Assembly (NCBI RefSeq): GCF_048771995.1
Contig: NC_133033.1
Location: forward strand, 5,642,501 to 5,706,500
From: Taeniopygia guttata
Taxonomy: Eukaryota > Chordata > Aves > Passeriformes > Estrildidae
DNA: 64,000 bases
Direction of reading: 5' to 3'
A program made the position numbers and the translations under genes. This document shows positions 24,908 to 36,700 of this stretch, piece after piece (within the stretch, counting starts at the first letter, position 1; each line of letters opens with the position of its first letter). The notes under the pieces were generated by a model. It was not told where the DNA came from, made no database searches, and saw only the letters and a list, made by a program, of their open reading frames with translations.

Positions 24908-24946
24908 ATGCACCGCGCCGCTGACATGGCGGCCGGGCCGGACTGA
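24908..24946 (+). other. TUT4: Upstream ORF 1 in the putative TUT4 leader
   Basis: The ATG at 24908 and a second in-frame ATG at 24926 (G at -3, G at +4) share the TGA at 24944-24946, giving 12 or 6 codons. It matters only if transcription begins upstream of it. Confidence 0.4.
24923..24933 (+). promoter_or_regulatory. TUT4: YY1-like element (GACATGGCGGC)
   Basis: Matches the AANATGGCGGC form found just downstream of the start site in many TATA-less CpG promoters. Its ATG is also the start of a short upstream ORF. Confidence 0.5.
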
Positions 24947-24984
24947 GCCGCTGCCGTCGGGGCCTGCAGCAGCCGCAGCCGGGC

Positions 24985-25014
24985 ATGGCGGGGGCGCCGC
25001 GCCGGCTCCGCTAG
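24985..25014 (+). other. TUT4: Upstream ORF 2 in the putative TUT4 leader
   Basis: The ATG has strong context (GGCATGG). Nine codons follow, then TAG at 25012-25014, 12 nt before the proposed donor. Confidence 0.4.
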
Positions 25015-25026
25015 CGCCGCACACAG

Positions 25027-28000
25027 GTACCGGGGCTGGGGGCTCCCCGCGGCCGGGGGCGGCGGCCCGAGGGGAGGCGGGCTCGGGGGGTCCTGTCCGC
25101 GCCGGCGCCCCCCGCCCCAGCCCTGCCCCGCCTCGACGGCCCGCCGCGGCCTCGGGCCCCGCGCCGGGCGGGGGAAGGCGCCGGGGGCCGCGGCGCGGGG
25201 GCCGCCCCAAGGTCAGCGGGGGACCGGGCGGCCCCCGGGGGCGCATCCGGGCCGGAGCTGGTGCTTGCGGTTTGTTGTTCGTACGCCCCGTGGAATTAAA
25301 TAATGCGGGGAGAGAGACCACCGCGGTCGGCGAGGCCCGCGGGGAAATGCCCCGTGTGCGGGGCTGCCCTCGAGAGCCGTGCCCGCTCCGCCGTGAGCGG
25401 TTCTCCTTTCCGTGGATTACAGTCTGCCTGGAGTGACACCCAGGCATCCCATCGCCTACGTGGTTGTGCTCTTTTGTTGGTTTATTTTGTATACAAATAC
25501 AGCTGAACGACTTTGCTGCTTTTGCAATATGTTGCAATTTGCCAGTTGGCTGGATGTGTCGTATTACCTGAGGCCTCCTGGCTTTTAAGGTTGTTTCTGG
25601 GTATGTCAAAGGAGGATGAGCTCGTAAAACACAGAGAAACAATACAATCGCATTTAAGCTAAGGTAGAGATTAGTACATTAAAACGATAGTTATATCTAA
25701 GTATGGATCTAATAATTTTTTTTTATATCCATGCCATCTCCATGTCACTTGGCTTCCTGAGCACTGTGCCCTGGATTCAGGTGTTGTTACATTTGCTTGA
25801 AAATTGAGGATACATATTGTTTTTGGTTTTGACTTGTGTTCCCGGTTTCAGTGGTTGCTTTTTGGATAGTCTGACCCCAGATAGTTATGACATAATTATT
25901 TCCGTGACAAGAAAAGTAAGCCAGCCATGGAACTATGACTTAATTACAGTACCTGGCAGAAGATGCTATATTAGGAGTAAGAGGTCTCTTTTACAAATAC
26001 CAATTTCGCAATGAGCTTTTTTTAGTCATTTTTCTACTTAACTTTTGTGAAAACCTTCATAAAATTAATTTTGTGATAAAATTACCTTTTCCCAGAACAT
26101 ATATTGGGATATGTTCCCAGAAGATACAGAAGGATCAGAAAGTTCCTCCTGTGTTCTGTTCTTGCACAGAGGACAGCTGGGACTTCCTTCTCATCCCTCA
26201 GCTTGCAGTGCTAAATGCCCCAGGACACCTGCACTGTGCAGGGCATTTATCTAGTTCTTCCTCTGAAGGGAAATTCTCCAATGGGGAGAAAGAATGGGGG
26301 CCAGGATTTCCCTGCGTTGTACCTGAAAGCAAGATATTCCTGAGGATCTCCTCTTAACTGTCTTGTGGATCTGCTTGTCAGTCATGGTTCAGGGCTTTTG
26401 TATTCATGTTGATACCATAAGGCAGTCTGACTGTCTGAGAGTGTATTCTGTGTTCAAGTTGCAGTCTGGGCTTTTTAAATTGTACAAAGTATTTCTACTA
26501 CATTAAGTTTATTTTTGTCACTATCTTAGTGAAATAATGCAATACTGGTACTGGCTTGTAATGAGAGCTAATAGAAAGAAGGATTCTGCAATTTCCTTAG
26601 TGGATTAATTTGCACAATGGAAGCAATCCAGTGGAAATCAACATTTCTCGTGCTTTTGGCACATTAAGACTATTTTGTATATTGCTTGATAAATTGATAA
26701 ATTTAGAAGTACAAAAGACCTAAATTTTGTAACAATGCACATGAATTTAATTTTTACTCTTTTTTATTTTCACAGAAGTGCATGCATACATGCATGTGTA
26801 CTCATACTATATCCTTGGTTTGTAATTTTGGTTCTAAGGTTTCAGCAAGTCTTTGGAAAAAAAACAATTTATCAGATGTTCTTAGATTTCATTTTCATTT
26901 CTGTTGATGCATGAAATACTACTGCCAGCAAGAAGTAACTTTCAGATTTTAGTTTTCGGTGTCAGCAAAGCTTGACACAGGAGTCTGGAATCAGTTTTGT
27001 GTTACAAACGATTGTGACTCAGTCTGCTGAGTGTGGCTGTGTGCTTGACAGCTTTCCTGAAGTTGTGATTTTCAGCATGTTTCTTCCAGTAGGGAATGTG
27101 CTGGGTGCTGGTGAAGAGGCATAAGGGTACTGGTAGAAGATCTGTTTGCTCTCAGTGTAATTTGCGAACTGGTTTGCAGTTGGTATGAAGCAGTTCAAAG
27201 ACCATCCCTTTCTCAAGGATTCCAGTTTGGGTGAAGGGCTCACTGTTGCTTAAATACAAGATCCAGATAAGTTTCTACACCACAATACATATTGCTGTAT
27301 TGTCATTTAGCATAGCACTGAGCATAACTGGGGGTTAAGATCAAGGTGAAAAAATTGGTTTCAGTGTGTGGCTGCCATTAAAACCAGTTTTGTGATCACT
27401 TGAGGCATCTGGAAGCCCCTGAAAGGCTCTAAAGCAGTGCAGTGCTGTATTGTGCTTCCCCAGCCTCCTCACAGGTACTTGGACTGATGTGTGTGTTTGA
27501 AGTTAGAGCTCCCTTGTGTCAGTTCCTGCTCTGCTGGCGTGGCATTTGGGGAGTTTTGGGTGCTGCCCCTCTTTCCGCTTCAGGGTTTGCTGCAGTTGGG
27601 TCTGAGGTGTAGAGGGCTATTGCAGTAAAATGTAGGATCAGAACCAAAATGTACAAAAGCACGAGGAGCCTATATGAAATAGAGAGGTAGGGGAGGCTGT
27701 TGTTACACAGCAGGTGTGACTGAGAGAGGACAGCTTTCCCGAGCCTGGCCAGGGAGGCAGCAGCAGTAGTAGGGTCAGAAAGAGGTAGTCCTTGGCGTTG
27801 GGTGACGTTAGTTTTTCTCACCTCTTCAGTGAGTCATACAGTGCTGTAGAAAAAACAGTGAGTCAATGCAGAGTAATCTGTAACAAGCATATCCCTTATG
27901 GATCTCCCATCCAGCATATTTTGCTCAGTTCAAAATTTAATTGTAAGATATTTGCACCTACATATGTTACTAAGTTTTGTATCAGCCAAAGCCTTTCTCG

Positions 28001-31000
28001 TTAGGTTATTTATTCACCAGTACTTCTGTAAATCAGATATCATCCTGTTACAGTGTTACATATTTTTACATATGTATATTAAAATAGTTATATATCTAAT
28101 GATGACTCCTTAGAAGTTTTCAATCTTCCACATTTTAAATACAGCATCAGAGCTTCCTATCTTCACTGAGCCCAGAGTGCCAGTTTTGTTGCATCCTTGA
28201 TTTGTGTGTTAAAAGTTTATGTGCACTGTGCTGACTTCCTTCTGAGTAGATTTTGGCAGTATTACCCTTACCAGGATAAATTGTATAGTCTGTAGTAGGA
28301 GGAAGTTCTGGGACACTATGTAGCACTTAGATTTATTACTAAAGAATATCTATGGGTTTAGTGCTGGTGGAGTCTGAAGCGCTTTAGTGGCCAGTAATCT
28401 CTGATAGTTTTAGTTGTAAGTACTTTGGAAAAACATCAAGCATGGGTAGTAGGTAGTACTAAGTTGTGTCTAATTCATCATAAACCAAACATAAATGTGT
28501 GATAATTTTTTAAACTATTGACAAAGATCATGGGAGTGGTTTGAATGATTTGTAGAAGTTCTCAGACAGAAAAATGGGCCTAAGGCTGTAAACAGTCAGA
28601 AAAGACTCCCCCACTCCAGCACATTAGGGGTGTCCATAGACATCACCTGTGCTGCATTCTAAGCAGAGTGCAGAAGACAACCTTTCCTATTATTCCTCAC
28701 TGTGGATGTAACCTTTGTTTGCAGAATTTCCTTTTATTTTTGTTGAGGAAGTTCAGCTGGGCTATATTGGTAGTGAGGTGAGGGGGGCACTGAGGTTAAT
28801 CACCCCACTTAGCGTTAGAAGGCTGGCTGTGAGATTTGAGCTTAAGGACAATCATAATGGGAGAGATAAAAGCAGGTCTTGGATAAAATACAAGTCTCCC
28901 TGTCTCAAAGGAGGGAATGCTTTATAGAAACAGGGTGATAACACTTATGTTTGTAGTACTTTCAGTGTTTATATTTTATCTAGGACTCCCCAGGGAAACA
29001 AAACTTAAAAGCCTGTTCTGTTTCGCTTTAGTTGCCTTTCTATACTGTAGTCCCTACTTTTGGACATTTCAGCCAGTTGGGACCATATTTTAGAACATAT
29101 TTGAAGTAATGTCAAAGGGTCATTGAATTTCTGTCTGTTTTCTGGAACAATTATGCCTCAACAGAGGAGAGGTCTCTGCTAAGGGGGAAGCAGGAGGAAG
29201 TTCCATTTCCTTGTAGGGAGTAGCTACAAATTAGACAGAGCTCCAGCACGTCTGCTCTGCTTGCCCATGGGGCTGTGATAGAGTATGACAGAGGAGCACA
29301 AAATGAATGTGTAGGAAACCAGGTAGAGTCAGTTCTGCTGTTAATGAAATGATTTTTAAAAAGCTTTGCAAAAGAGCAACTCAGAATGCAAGAGCTCACA
29401 GCTTAACTTGGTCTTCATCTTTGAAGAGGCCCTGTTATGTCAGATTTTGACTCCAAATGTATGTGTTTGAGGGAGTTCCATACAGTGGAACAACTTGAGA
29501 GGAAAACATGGTAAAATAGGTAGAAATATCTTCTTGAAAGTTTTTTAGTTGTTTTCTTTTTCCCCCTGTTTGGAAGTAAGCCTTAGCCTGATTCTTTGCA
29601 ATTCAAATGCAGAGTTTTTTAGTCTGCAAGGTGGAGGAAACAAAAGAAACTGGCAAAAATGAAAGTGAAACATTCTCATTTCTTCATTTCGTGAGCCTAA
29701 AGTGAATTCTAACCAAAGCTGATTTTAAACATTTTGAATTTGGTTGCTGTAAATATGTATAGATTTTTATACTTTTCTGGCATTTAAAGTCAGATGGTAT
29801 CTTGTCTGACCTCAAGCTGTTGTATTTCAGCCAGGTGATTTTTCTAAAAAGGGCCAAGAGCTGAGCTAGATTTCAGAGGAGTAGTTGGCACTGTACCCTC
29901 AGAAAGCAGGGGAAACTGAGTCCCATGTAACACTGGGATATTGAATTATTGAAATATGCTGAACTGGTTTCAACAGGTTAATCATACCCCACTTTGCAGA
30001 CGCAGGCGAAATGCTCTGGTTTTGTTGCCAGCTTGGCTGGGAGAAAATTCCACTTTGATTCCAGGTCTGGCAAATTGGTATAAGCCTGAGCTTGTGAATA
30101 AGATGTGCCATCCAGGTTTCTACAAAGATGCCATCTCAGCACTGATTCACTCCACTCCAGAATTTTGTTTCCAACCAACTTATTTTTAGAGGCACTCCTT
30201 TCCCCATTTCCCTCTCTCCCTCTGTCATATGTAGATGGCCAATGTCTGACAGAGGATGATCTTTTTGTGTCTGTCCTGGGTTTGGAAGAGGTCTCTTTTT
30301 GTTTCTCATATTGAGTTTTAGTAGTTGGTTTATTTTGCAGTTTGTTGTGAGATGGTAATTTGGTTACTATTGAATATGTTGCAGCAGTTAACATTATTTT
30401 TTGTTAGCTAAATCATTTCAGTATTAAAGAGCAAAAAGAAAGAAAAAGAAATCCCAAAGTTCAACATTATTATTGCACTTGCATTTCAGATTTTTCATTT
30501 CATTGTGGAACTCCTAACTTCTATTTGGTACAGAGTATTCTTGTCTTATGAAATATCATGATATCTCTTAATTCATATTTCTTAGGAATAAAGAGTATAT
30601 CTGCTTTTAACATTATCTACTTACATTTGATTACATTCTTGATATGTAACACTATCACAGTACTCAAATCGTTAGCTGGGTTCTAGTTTTTACTAGCAGT
30701 TTCCTTAGTTACTTTTTCCCATCACATTTGATTAAAGATTATATATTCTTTTTTAATAGATAATTGTGTATTTAATTGAATGGAGGAGATAAAATAATTT
30801 GAATAATTTTTGCAGATTTTTTAAAAACCTACTTTCAAAATTTAACTCTTAACAACGTGACACGTAAAAAACCAAAATGCAGCCCCATTTTTCCTCTAAT
30901 GCCGGTAGGTTTAATCCGGACGCGTTGCCAACAGGAGTTGTCCCCACCCTAGGAGTTGTTTGTTATTGCCAGGCGTGCTCCTCCTCCTGCTGCCGGGTGC

Positions 31001-33103
31001 CAGCTTTATGTTCGGCTGGATCGGTTTTCCGGTTTGGCTGCCGGCAGCGCTGCCCAAGGGAGGGAGCAGCCCCGGCGGTGGCAGCGAGGGAAGGGCGGCG
31101 ATGCTCCGGCTGGAGCTGCGGCTGCCCGCGCTGCTTCCCCCCAGCCTGGAGCTGGCCTCGGTGTGCCCCTGGCCGGAGCCGAACGGGCAGTTGCCGAGTG
31201 TGGTTTGGGTTATTTATTGGTTTGGGGAGTTTTTCTCCCCTCCTCAGGTTGAGCAAGTAAAGCATGGTTAGTTTAGAATTTGAAAAGTCATGTTCCCATT
31301 TCTCTTCTGGTTACATGAAATTAAAATCCAAACCCAGTGTAGAGGTTAAAGACAGTGACATGTACAGAGCTGTAACAACTCACCAATCTCTAGAACAGAG
31401 CTTTGTACTGGAGCTCAGGGACTGGAGTAACTTGAATTTAGCTAACCTGGGGGGGCTCTCCTTGCCACCCTGAGGCTTCAGCAGTGCTGGTACAGCTGGG
31501 CAGGAGTTCCTGCTGCTTTTTGATTAGAATTGCTATGGGAAAGACTAGCTACAATCCAAAGGCAAATATTATTTAATATTTGGACTTTTGGTCTAGAAGT
31601 AAGAACCATGTGCAATCAGTGTTTAATAGAAAATAGTTACAATATTAACTGAATGTATTTGTGAGATAAAATACTTTGCCATTGGAACCAATTTAGGAAT
31701 GGAGATTTTTTTTTCTTAATCAGTTTTTATATTTTACTAAAGAATGTGATGATAACAGCATCTTCAGGAAAATTCTTGTGAGTTTTGTTGGCCTTTGAAA
31801 GATATGTATTTTCAGTGATATCAATAGTAACTTAAGATAACCCTTTTTAGTACATGCTTTGTATCCTGAAGTATTTTCTGAATTGTGTCTCATTAAAATA
31901 AGATAGTAACTGTATTATATAGCCTGAAAAAAATTACTGTGCTTGATACTGATAATATTCAGAAAGGTTGGTTTGTTTTTTTTTTTTTAAAGCAGACATT
32001 TTCATCTGGTCCTTCATTCTGGTTATTGTTTCTAAAGCACAAAAGTATGCTGTGATACTTCTAATAACTGTAATTCATAGGCTTTCCTATTTATTTTCTT
32101 CACTAAATGATAAGTGATGGGTTCTCAAAAACCCAGAAATTTCCATGGGTCATGCATTTACCTAGTAAACATGCAGCTGGACAGGAAAGAGGGAACCTCT
32201 GCACTCCATATTTTGTTATAGTTTTACAAAAAATTTCTTCTTTGTCTAATACTTGCTGTCTAAATGTTATTACAAGAAAGAAAATCCGCATCTTTGTTGC
32301 AGATTCTTGCCTTCATTTTCCATATTAGTAAGACTAATTCCTTAAAAACAGACCCACTTGTGCTGAACCTCCTCCCACTGGAAACACAAGCTTTGAGTTG
32401 TCTCCAGCATAAATTTCAGATGATCATATACCACCTAAAGGCCTGAGGTTTAGATGAGAAAAGTTAATCTGCAGCTAAAGAAAATATTTACTATTTGTGA
32501 GGGTTTTTTTTAAAGAATCTTACTTAATTGCTGACAGTTAATTTATATGAGAATAGGAGGTGCAGGTGATTGGTCAGGTTTATTATTAATACATTGAGCT
32601 GTATCTCTAAATGCTTTTAAAAATCAGTTAATAAAATGGAGCTTGCTTGCTGGAAACGGAATTAGTTTCCTCTAGTGGCTAATTTGAGCTGTGTGTTTAT
32701 TGAGTGATACTTTTTAGATGTGTTAATTTTTTTTCTTTTTTTTCCCAGTGTAGTTGCAGACTTGGTTCTTGTTTTTGTTCAGAAAGCCAGAAATAGGAAG
32801 GAAAGAAAAAAGCAAGCTGTTGGCAGGTTTATCACTGAGTGGTTTTTAGCATGTTCTGCCATTTTTTTGTCTCTTCATAGCCCTTGTCTTTTAAATACAA
32901 ATCAAAATGATCAAAATTTTCATGAGTTTTACTTTAATACTGGAATGTATTGTGAAAACGTACTTATGCCTGTGGGGGGAATATGCTTCCTATAATAATT
33001 TGTATTAACACCTTCCTTTAGAGAAGTTTATTTAATATGCTGTCTACATAGAGATTTAGTCTTTTTCCTTAATTTTAAAAATAACTTACCATTATTTCTT
33101 CAG
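25027..33103 (+). other. TUT4: TUT4 intron 1
   Basis: About 8.1 kb separating the proposed untranslated exon from the start-codon exon. Mostly AT-rich with a GC-rich island at 30.95-31.26 kb. No convincing internal gene. Confidence 0.6.
30950..31260 (+). promoter_or_regulatory. Small GC-rich island in TUT4 intron 1
   Basis: CpG-containing, GC-rich block of about 0.25 kb in AT-rich surroundings, followed by a possible donor GAGCAA|GTAAAG at 31255. It could be an alternative TUT4 promoter or first exon, or an enhancer. No direct proof. Confidence 0.35.
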
Positions 33104-33215
33104 TAGACAATCAGCTACGATCCTTGCCTGCACAGAGGATTTAAAATCAACAGCAAATTGCTGAAGAATTGCACTTCAAGTGGTCTCGAGACAGGAGAAG
33201 CAGGTCTTCACTATA
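33104..33215 (+). other. TUT4: TUT4 5' UTR part of exon 2
   Basis: Follows the acceptor TTATTTCTTCAG (AG at 33102-33103) and runs to the initiator ATG. No upstream ATG decides the start; the N-terminus after Met1 matches remembered TUT4 (MEE..K...NH.P.K). Confidence 0.65.
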
Positions 33216-33777
33216 ATGGAAGAGGCCAAGAGCTCAAAGAATGGAAATCATGACCCAAGGAAGTCTGTCCGTCTTGTCTGTGAGGAAGGCAAAACAGTCA
33301 AAGTTACAATTAATCAAAATTATAAACATAATAGAAATGACAAATCTGTGAAGGATGTTGGGAGAAGTTCTCCAAGCGGGAATAGCAGCAGAAGAAGTAA
33401 ACAAAATGATGTTTGTTCTGAAAAACAAGGAGAAAATAAATCATGCAAAGTAAATAGTTGTATTCCTGGAACTAAAGATTTGGGATCAAATGTTCAGGAT
33501 CGAAGTCATGGAAAAGCAAAAAAATTTTCTAATTTATCATCAGCAATGGAAAGCCTGAAACAGACAAAAGGCCAACCAGTGGGAGAAAATGCTCCAGGCT
33601 CCCATGTTTCAGGGAATGGGGTCAGTATGGAAAGCTTAACAGCTACTCAGAAAGGGAAGCTGGTGCTGGAAAATCCAGTGGGAGTTCATACTTTGAAGAC
33701 TAGTGTTGATCAGGCTGGTGATCCTGGTAAGACTGCTGCAGATCAAAGAAAAATGGAACATAAGCCTGATGACTTCA
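33216..33777 (+). CDS. TUT4: TUT4 exon 2: N-terminal disordered region
   Basis: Residues 1-187 plus one base; donor GACTTCA|GTGAGT. The sequence is rich in Lys, Ser and Asn. It is shorter than the human counterpart, which has Lys-Ala-Glu-Lys type repeats here. The split codon with exon 3 gives Ser in DDFSK. Confidence 0.93.
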
Positions 33778-36700
33778 GTGAGTATTAACACTGCCTTATT
33801 CCATTTTCTTCTGGTGCAGTTGCTGGAAGTCTGAAATGAGCTTTGAAATGTTTCTGGTCGTGTTATTTTTTCACATGTACGAAGTTGCTGGTTGCATTTA
33901 GAGAGAACATGATGTTCATACAAGCATATTGCTTAGAGAACAAGAGATTATGATAATAGCTGTCCTTTTTTCTTATGCCTAAGACCTAAACATCTTTGTA
34001 GGCTACTTGGTGTGCGTGGGTTTTAGGCAATTTTGTGAATATAGTGTCTTAGGAAGGGGGAACCCTTCCTAATATCGTTGCCACCCAGGGAAATGCCAAT
34101 TATTACTGCTTTTCAGAAAGAGCAGAGGGGAAGATGGGCAAGAAAAGTTCCTGTTATAGGTAGAGGGGAAATATTTACTTATTTGCTGTGACCATTGTAC
34201 TCTTTTTGTTACCAAAAATATTTAGAGTAAGCTTTGGCAAGTGCTGTTTTGATTTAGGGAGCTCTGGAATACCTGTCATCCATCAGTGGTTACCCTTACG
34301 AGTGTGCATTTCTTATGCGTTTTTCAATGTCAAAATTAAATATATTGATCAAGCTTTGTCTCACCAGGTTAATTCCATAGCTCAGGATTTATCACGCTTC
34401 TTTAGAATGCTTTTTGTCTTTAATGAAAATGCTGTTTTAAGATGTCAGCCAGTGTAGACCTGTTTGAACTATTTCCCACAGCTACAGCAGTTGCTTGTAT
34501 GGAAATACAAGGAAAATAACAAAGTGTGTGGTTTTCTAGCTGTCTTAATAGTGTTTAACAGGAAAAACAAGTCCAAGTGGGAGCATCCTGTGATCACTCA
34601 GCTCTTTGTAGACCACCATTATGTACCGTGGGGACCGTCTGTCACTGAGAAACCAGGACTTGAAAACTTACTCAGCTTTGATTCCTTGCTAGTCTGGGGG
34701 CACTGATCTCATTTGAAGGGAAAGCAAAAGGAAAAAGACAAAGCACAAATAATCCTCACTTTTGCTTATGTAAAAGCAACTGGAATAATTTGCTGTAGAT
34801 GTTTGCAGAGGTGAGCGGCCTGTGACCAATGCACAGGCATGTGGAGGAACTGGCCCTGTGGCACTGGGCTGAAGTTTGGGAGCAGCAGCGTTGCAGAGCT
34901 CAGTGGCTGCTGCCTGTGGGCGAGAGGTGTCACGGAGCGTTCAGGTGTGACTCCAGCAGCTTCCAGGCTGAGGGCTGGCATTGCCTGCTGACTGGCTCTG
35001 TAGGGTCATCTGGGTGAACATCTTTGGGGCAGTTCTCTGACTTACTTCCTTAACAGAATGTGTTGTGTACAATAATTTTATGCCTAATATTTATTGTTTC
35101 TTTTACAGTAGGGCATTGGGATCTTGTTTACTCTGTTCTGGATGGCAAAACCCTTTCTTGCTTTGAACAATTTAAGAGACTGTGGATTTGACTGAAACAC
35201 AGAATTAATCTGCCTTTATATTTTGTGTTTTTGACAGCACTCTTAGTAGCAGATTAGTCTCTGAAGTCCTTTTAAAATACTAGTTAACATACTGGAACAA
35301 TTTTAATGTTTAAGGTGATCTTGGCCAGTGTTTGGATAAAAAACTGGAATGTAGCTCTAATTTGTGTCTGGTTCTTAGCTGCTCTGTACTCTAATTTTCA
35401 CTTTTCCTCTCCTTGAATTACTCTGAAGAAAGTAACTGTTTCTTGCTTTAGGTAAAATAAAGAATTCTGAATCAACAAAAGAACATACATTGGAAGCAGA
35501 TTATTTAGAAAATACTGGTGTTATTGATGAATCTAATCTGACAGTTGAACAGCAACTAGGATTGAAACAAGCTGAAGAACGTCTGGAAAGAGATTATATC
35601 TCCCGACTTGAAAAAGTAGGTTGGGTTATTTATCAGATAAAAAAGAAAATGTGTGTCCTCTTTCATTATCATCACCATATTTCTGGTTGGGTGGTGTTTC
35701 TACTACAGCCTGCTGCTTCTGTTTCTTTCTTAATAACAAGTCACTTTCTGATACTGTCTCCAGTAGTTGACTAGTTCCTTGTGGCAGATGATACAGATTG
35801 GAAACATAGTGTTACTTTTGTGGCACATGTAGCCTTTGCAGAACAGTGTTTTTAAAATTTTCTATATCAGAATGTTTTCTGTTCCAATATTTAAAGTGTT
35901 TGGCATCTCTTCTTTTTTAGTAGCAGTAGGATGTTGGCTTAATGTTGGAACAGCAATGATTCCCATGGCCTTTCTTTAAGAATTGGTCTATGAGGTATTC
36001 CCAGCTCTGTATGTTTTGCAGCTGATAATACATAAGGAATGATACTTTGCTGTGATATTATTTAGTTGGAGGTTATTTATTCCATTTCACTTTTTGTGAT
36101 CTCTGAATTTTTGTCATTTTACCTTTTCTTTATCCTCTTCCAAGTCAATATATTTTACATTTATAGTCAGCATTCTGTTGCATTTCCTACCTCTTCAACA
36201 AAATTGTGGATATTTCTGCCCCCACAAGGACCTCTGCTGAAGAATACTTGGCACATGCTTCTAGGTACAAGTGCTCTGAGGACAGTTCTCTCAGCAGTTT
36301 TGCTCCCACCTTACTGTTCTTTATTTAGATACTATTTATGGTCTCCTTTTGAGACTGATACTATGGCAAGTGACAAAGACTGTAAAATTCAAATACAACG
36401 TCTGCTGCTGCTTCTTTAAGAGCTATGACTGATCTTTAAAAAAACAACCCTAAGATTGGGTTAGTGCAGTTGTTTGTAGCAGATCAGGTTGTCACTTCTG
36501 ACCTGTTTTTTCCCTACGTGTGTATTAAAAATTTATTACAGTATTTTTCTGAATGCTAATTCTGACTGGTGTCTAATTCCTTGGCTCATCTGATTTAGCC
36601 CTTTAAAGATATTCTTACATTTCTCTTTCCTGATGATCTCGAACCTTCCCATTCTCTGTGAGTTCTTTCAAATACAGCTGGCTCTTTTATAGATTAACTC

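Larger units (their letters stand above)
24900..25026 (+). other. TUT4: Probable untranslated exon 1 of TUT4 (5' end approximate)
   Basis: The end is set by CACACAG|GTACCG; the start is only a guess from the YY1-like element, which usually sits just after the transcription start. The next acceptor on this strand that fits is at 33103. Other donors in the island are possible. Confidence 0.45.
24640..25420. promoter_or_regulatory. TUT4: CpG island / promoter of TUT4
   Basis: Very GC- and CpG-rich stretch of about 0.8 kb including (GCC)n, an 11-bp tandem repeat and a good splice donor at 25027. Long open frames on both strands here are a by-product of GC content. The position, 8 kb upstream of the TUT4 start codon on the same strand, fits the main promoter. 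Confidence 0.8.

Noticed and set aside
24645-25642. Open frames of 263 codons (plus) and 300 codons (minus) over the TUT4 CpG island
   Set aside because: Both arise from extreme GC content with few stops; composition is Pro/Arg/Gly/Ala-rich and they overlap on opposite strands without any domain.
27519-27821. Minus-strand 100-codon frame with a hydrophobic segment in TUT4 intron 1
   Set aside because: It opens at GTG, has no known domain and no splice context; likely chance.
30877-31271. Overlapping frames in the 31-kb GC-rich island
   Set aside because: Several frames on both strands are open at once, as expected from GC content; none resembles a known protein. The island itself is kept as a finding.
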